The notes beneath the pieces are model-generated. The model searched no databases. It saw only the letters and a program-made list of their open reading frames with translations, and had not been told where the DNA came from. From Kuschelorhynchus macadamiae (lineage: Eukaryota; Arthropoda; Insecta; Coleoptera; Curculionidae), in contig JAUTXW010001345.1 of the NCBI GenBank assembly GCA_030620095.1, positions 2,452,501 through 2,516,500 on the forward strand: 64,000 bases of DNA. Reading direction: 5' to 3'. Position 1 is the first letter of the stretch, and every line of letters starts with the position of its first letter. Of the stretch, positions 58,875-64,000 are shown one piece after another. A program made the translations under genes and the position numbers.

Positions 58875-61560
58875 ATTGAGTCCTATAGGATCAAAACCCG
58901 ACAAATCCATTTAGGTAAATTTTTGGGAAATCGCCAAAAACTGTTAATGTATGTTTGTATTCTCCAATATTTAAATATTTTGTAGTGATTACTTATATCG
59001 GGTTTATGATTTGGAAAACGGCACTGTTCCTTCCAAAAGCTTATTAAACAACCTAAAATTTAAATAAATAAAATGGATTTGTCGGATTTTGATATTAAAC
59101 TTTGGATTTGTCGGATTTTGTAACTCACTTAATCGAACTTGGCCTCAAATCGTTTTAAAAAATAATAATACCTTATTATTACTTTAATTTTATATTATTC
59201 AAAATAAACTTTTACATATTTATTAGGTTTTGTATGAAAGTAAGCATAAAGTTAGCAAGTTCCGCACATTAGACCACTAAGACGGGAATTTTGTCAACTG
59301 GTTCGCAAACATTGCTACCATTTTCAAGTTCTTCACTAACTACATCATCCTGGACTTTATAATATTTCTTTAAAACTTCATGGTAATACTTCAAGTTTTC
59401 CATTTTATGCCACTCTTCACCAAAATTTTTGCTGAGTAAAATTTTAACATTTTAAAGTTTTGGTTGACTCGGACAAACGACAATAGAAAGTCGACATTGA
59501 AAAATGTCACTTACTGACTTTCCTTTTTTAAACACCGACTTGTATTCACCAAGATCTGACTTGTAAGATTGTTCACCTTGAATAGTGACTATATTGTTTC
59601 TTCCTTTTCTGAGTAAAAATCTTTTGCACATATTAAACCTAAAGTGCCATTGGGCAGGCGGTTTAATTATATTCTGCGGGTCTTTTTTCCAGTCATAGAC
59701 CTTCGGGTCACTACCTAATTTGAAAACAGTTCCATGGTCTTTAAATATTTCATGAAAATCCTCTGGAGATACGACGGTATTTTTTTCCTTAATAATTTTC
59801 TCGAAACGAGCAAAGACCCTATCAGGCGGAATAAAAGAGTGTCCAGCCACGGGAAATATGAGCTCCATATTTTTAACACATGAGGGTGCATTAACACTAA
59901 GTTATTTAATGCAGATTGTAATCATAATAGAATTTTTGTTTTGCCCCCTGTAGCCATCGGGAATAAGACGAACAGTATCTATGGTATCTAGGTTGATGTT
60001 GCAAAGTTTGTGAAACATTGCACTTGCAATTTCATTGGCGCCTTTGAAATGTTGATCTTCTGTCCATGAATATAAAAATACGTTTTCCTTGAACAATGGT
60101 GCATGAGAAGATCCAGTTACGGCTGCAAAATTATAAGTATATAGCTGCCGACTATAATATACTGCTGATCTGGAATTTTTGGCATGGCCTGATTTTTTTG
60201 ATAGTCAAATGATATTGTCTTAAAGCCTAGTCTTTCTTCCCTAAGAGAATCGAAAAATGCATTTGCTCGTAATCTATTTATACGGTGCTCAATCTACAGC
60301 GTATTTGTTAGTTTTTCATCTTTTTCTACTTTAATTTTGTCGATAAGCTGAAGGCAAGTTGAACAAACGTCTGTTCTAGGAGAACCAAAGCCAATATTGT
60401 AGCACTTGTTAAAAATATGGCGAAAATAACTTGTTTTTTACCATAATAAATTAATTATCAAATTCCACTTCCTTACAATAGTATCGATACATTTTTGATA
60501 TATTCCAATCGGAGGTTAAGTAGGTGCGACAACTCCTATTTCTGCAGTAATAAGACTCGACTGTTCTAAATTTACTAATAAATCTTATTACAGCGGCTTT
60601 TTTCTCCGCAGAATGAGCCGCCTTTCGATCGCCTCCTCTATTCTCACAAGCCACCTGTCGTTTTTTGTAAAATCGCTTAAGAGGCCCCAGCACTCGATCT
60701 TTCTTTATATTAAGAATATCAATAAATGCTTTTTGACAAACAGGAACTTTCCTTACTGTTGATTTAGCGAGGCCAACATAATACTTGACAGAAGGGTGTT
60801 TTCTATAGTTGTGATTTACCGTACGACCTGGACGTTTGACATCATTGGTTTGGCAGTATTTAATAATACAATTATCTTGGCCTACCTTATCTTCATGTTT
60901 ATAAAAACTTTTGTGGAACTCTCTTACATCAATATATATACAGTACAAATCTGGCAATTTGGGTATGAAGGTAATTCTTTGGCTTTGCATCTAAAACAAG
61001 TGAAAACGGATATAATATATAAAAGACATTAAAGCAAAATGTGTTCTAACCTTTTTTTCTAGTTCACGTTTCCAAGTTTCTCGTCTTGATATATGTTTAC
61101 GCGCCAAATCCGGGGTCACTGGTTTCGGGAACTCACCACTACACTCTGCCATATTTATATTAATAACCAACGAATTATTTAATGATTAATATGAATATTA
61201 TTATGTATTTCTTTATAATAATAACTGCTAAAAGTGCGAGTATATTGTAGCAATAACACAATCGAATAACGAATGGCGCTAGTAAACAAAGCATGCTACA
61301 AATTCGATGGTGTGATTTTCAACGGAGTGTTGTGATTGGCTGATTTGGATTTGTCGGCGTTTGATTTTAACGTCGCTTGGATTTGCCGGCTTTTGAAAGT
61401 AACCGCGATTTTTAAACATAAATATCCTATGGAAATGCTGCGTCTTGCAATATAAGCGTTTTACTATGCTATAGAGATTGACAAATGAAATCCAGCGCCG
61501 TATTAAACTTAATTTTCATTAAAAATGAATTTGTCGGGTTTTGATTCTAGGGGACTCAAT
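58875..61560 (-). mobile_element. 2.7-kb TIR element with subterminal repeats and an unnamed DDE-like gene
   Basis: The left end ATTGAGTCC...ATCAAAACCCGACAAATCC (58875-58910) and the reverse complement of the right end (61560-61525) match at about 32 of 36 positions. Both are flanked by TA (a TTAA target with one change is also possible: TTAA left, TTAT right). Three or more further copies of the GGATTTGTCGG motif lie just inside: 59073 and 59101 on the left, 61347 and 61379 on the right. They look like transposase-binding repeats. The only gene is the relic at 59452-61152 on the minus strand. Confidence 0.75.
59452..61152 (-). pseudogene. Transposase-like gene of the TIR element (unnamed insect family), broken
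   Basis: Exon 1 (61152-61051) MAECSGEFPKPVTPDLARKH. A 60-base GT-AG intron (61050-60991) follows. Exon 2 has FIPKLPDLYCIYIDVREFHK, KVPVCQKAFIDILNIKKDRV, FRTVESYYCRNRSCRTYLTS and MYRYYCKEV (stop at 60451). Then in shifted frames FRHIFNKCYNIGFGSPRTDV, CSTCLQLIDKI, FDYQKNQAMPKIPD, FLYSWTEDQHFKGANEIASA and YRGQNKNSIMITI. After another break, the last segment is FPVAGHSFIPPDRVFARFEK to 59452. The paired C-x2-C, the Asp before GQN and the GHSFxPxD block suggest a zinc-binding, RNase H-like nuclease (inference). At least two stops and two frameshifts. Confidence 0.65.
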
Positions 61561-61561
61561 T

Positions 61562-61890
61562 ATGATATAGAGATAAACTGGTAAAGTTGTGGTACAAATT
61601 CGAGATAGCTAAACAAAATGGCGGTCAAATAAAATGTTTAAGTAATCAATGTAAACTTTTTCAATTGACTTTAAGTTTTACAGAAAAATTAAATGTGATA
61701 TAGGAATAAACTGGTACGAATTCAACATGACGGAACAAAATAGCGGTGTGTGTAAATGTATACACTAGTTATTCAATTTATTTCAAAATTATGCCCAAAA
61801 ATCAAGTGTCGCATAGGTAGAAACTGGTAAAATATTTGTAGGAATCCAATATGGTGGATAATAAAAATGTTTGAAAAGACATGTGTAACT
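61562..61890 (+). repeat. 'CAAAATGGCG' repeat units
   Basis: Two to three units with 'gatatagagataaactggtaaagt', 'caaaatggcggtcaaataaaatgtt' and 'caagtgtcgcataggtagaaactgg', the same family and orientation as 5.7-6.5 kb. They begin immediately at the right TIR of the preceding element. Confidence 0.7.
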
Positions 61891-63699
61891 AAATGTCTAT
61901 TTACCTAACCAAATTGGGTCACACCTCACTATTCCTAATGAAAGGAAAGATTTATATCCATGGAATTTCCGGGTAAAGGAATTTAATTTATTACTAATAA
62001 TATTTTTAATGAGTGTAGCATGTGTATCGTTTTTTTTTTTCTTTGTAACAACCTTTTCATGTTGTTACAACGTATTTGTAAATTTCAATATTTTAACTTA
62101 AATAGAAATCGATTTATCTACATATTCCTTAGTTCACTTGAGACTTAACTACGGCTATGCTTATTTCAATGTTCATAGTATTTAAATTTATTGACTACTA
62201 CACTGGTTCGAATAGATTTGAACAGGTATTTTGTTGAGATTTGTGCCTTCGACACCGAAAAATGCAGTTGAAAGAGTGAGAGAGTTGATGGGTCACTTCA
62301 TTTTTTGTTAATCTAGAAGGTTATTTATTTCGCCGGTTGGAAATGTTCACTTTCTTTCCTTGAAACTTCGCAGAAGGGCAAATTTGCCTGCCATGTTTAA
62401 TTAGATAGTTTTTGTAAACTGTGCCATTTGGTTTCACGCGAGTTTAAATGTCGGATTAGTTTTCACAAATTTAAAATCTAATTTTATCTTCGTTATGTCG
62501 AAGTAAAACCAGTACCCTAGCAGAAAGAAAAGCCAGTTCAACAGATAAAAATTCTTCTCTCGATGCCATTTTCTGCAGGTCATGCTGAAATATGAATTTT
62601 TCTTTGTTTCAGGCTCTCTTTTTTATTTTTTTTTATTTTAGCTCCTAAATCCTTTTTTATCCACTACATCTTTTAATCTTATCTATAATAAATTTACTTA
62701 CTTTTACTTTTTTAACACGTTTTAAAAATTGGAGCAAGTATTTAATTTTTGAAACAATAAGAAAATTTGAACCTATAATTGGGGAAGACTGACGAGTCTA
62801 CGGATTTTTCTTCGGTTGGCTGAAAACTCCGGAGAAGATTTTTGATGTTTAGGAGAAGCTGGGTTTTCCTTTTTCCGTGTGGTGTATGCTGGTCTCCTAG
62901 ACGTTTTGTGTTGGGACACTTCCACTGGCTTGGCGCCGCTGTTGTTTGATGCATTGGAAGTCCAGACGCTTTTGATTTCTCCGGGAAATGGCAGCGTAAA
63001 AGATGAGTATTTTGATGTAGTGTAGTAAAATTATTATTTTGAATAATGATCTCCTTTTGATAAAATTATTAGAAATTTCTGAATGTTTTTGTAAAATTTT
63101 GCTATTTTTTTTTTGGAATATTATTGGAGTGTTGAGAATCATTCTTATGTTAATTAACACTATAATTGAGGTGAAGAGGTAATTCAAGGAATTGAGCAAC
63201 ATTCAGCTCATTTAAACAGATTTTGAGAACCATTAAATTTATATTTCTTGTTTATACTATGATCAATAGTGAGTTTTAATTCTTAATTGCTAGTTGTTCA
63301 ACTAAACAGAATACAGAATTTCTTACAACTTAATTATTATAATATTTTTAGTTCAAAAACAACCAAACAGTTCTTGGTTTTTCAGTTATTATTAGCCAAT
63401 GGCATTCCACTAAATAAAACATATAATCGTCTTATAGCTTAAAAGTTTAATTAAATTTTAGTTCTTGAACAACTGAATATTTTTGCGTTATTTGAATGGT
63501 ATTTCTAAATATTGATCATAAGTCCCAAAAAGTTATATAAAATATCCTATTAACTTGTTATTCTTGACACATAGCTGAGTGTTTACAAAATTTTATATTT
63601 CAACTGTTAATGGTTAATGGTTTTTAGTTATAATTTGCTGACATATTATGAAATGTCGTATTACATTTAATTAACCTTAATGTAACTAGGTATTTTGTT
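61891..63699. other. Unassigned AT-rich DNA
   Basis: No recognised domains, RNAs or terminal repeats. Open frames around 62.7-63.2 kb lack motifs. Confidence 0.4.
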
Positions 63700-63707
63700 A
63701 TTATTGC

Positions 63708-64000
63708 CAGTGGCGGCTCGTGAGTATATTGAAGGGTGCGGCTACATGAGGTTAATTTTGTTTAAATGTGAATAAATTTCCACGTCACCCATGAGGTATT
63801 ATTCTGCGACGCGTTGACCTTTTTTTTAATGGAGGTCATCGTCAATAGCCCTACTAAACCATTAAAAACTAAAAAAATAAACTCTAAAAAAAGTAAATAA
63901 AAAGTAAACAAAACAAGTAAAATATGTACACCTATCACTAAAACATAGCGGTGATTGCGATATTAAAAACATAATTTAGTTTATTAAAACTTAAAATAAA
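63708..64000 (+). mobile_element. Left end of a hAT-like element running out of the window
   Basis: CAGTGGCGGCTCGTGA at 63708 is a typical insect hAT terminus (CAGTGGCGG...). If so, the preceding ATTATTGC (63700-63707) should reappear after the right terminus beyond the window. No coding sequence is visible in the 290 bases present. Confidence 0.5.

Overview
The window is AT-rich eukaryotic DNA, very probably from an insect or other arthropod with a large, repeat-laden genome. The reasons are the mixture of Penelope-like elements (PLEs), jockey-type LINEs, several Tc1/mariner lineages and hAT elements, 60-bp introns, and an arthropod Inr+DPE promoter in a LINE. I cannot name the species. I see no convincing host gene. 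Nearly all recognisable coding sequence is transposon-derived, and most of it is broken by stops and frameshifts.

Layout: 1-3.2 kb unassigned. 3.2-4.7 kb PLE (family A) whose 5' piece is inverted. 4.7-5.4 kb DDE transposase relic. 5.7-6.5 kb tandem 'CAAAATGGCG' repeat. 6.7-9.0 kb second PLE-A copy split by a LINE fragment. 9.6-10.5 kb mariner relic. 12.8-13.8 kb PLE (family C). 15.8-17.2 kb mariner-like element with ~200-bp terminal inverted repeats (TIRs). 21.3-26.2 kb nearly full-length jockey-type LINE inserted in a PLE (family B) that runs to 27.6 kb. 27.8-32.65 kb imperfect palindrome with arms above 2 kb. 35.27-38.22 kb complete hAT transposon with a spliced, uninterrupted 681-codon transposase gene and a perfect 8-bp target-site duplication (TSD). 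40.5-41.8 kb DDE transposase relic plus an inverted partial second copy. 44-45 kb PLE 3' end. 46.7-47.6 kb relic of an unnamed insect transposon-like family. 48.06-48.85 kb non-autonomous hAT with TIR and TSD. 49-50.4 kb 'ATGGCG' repeat array. 51.5-54.1 kb third PLE-A copy. 54.4-58.9 kb LINE interrupted by a 2.1-kb TIR element carrying a relic of a widespread 'uncharacterized' insect protein family. 58.9-61.6 kb second TIR element carrying another such family. 63.7 kb left end of a further hAT that runs out of the window.

The biology is nesting and decay rather than operon-like cooperation. The most useful points are these. Two 'uncharacterized protein' families each sit inside a discrete TIR element. 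PLE-A has a TATA/Inr promoter followed directly by hammerhead-ribozyme sequence, broken differently in each of three copies. There is a very large palindrome of unknown family. The hAT has an open gene but apparently Asn in place of its second catalytic Asp.
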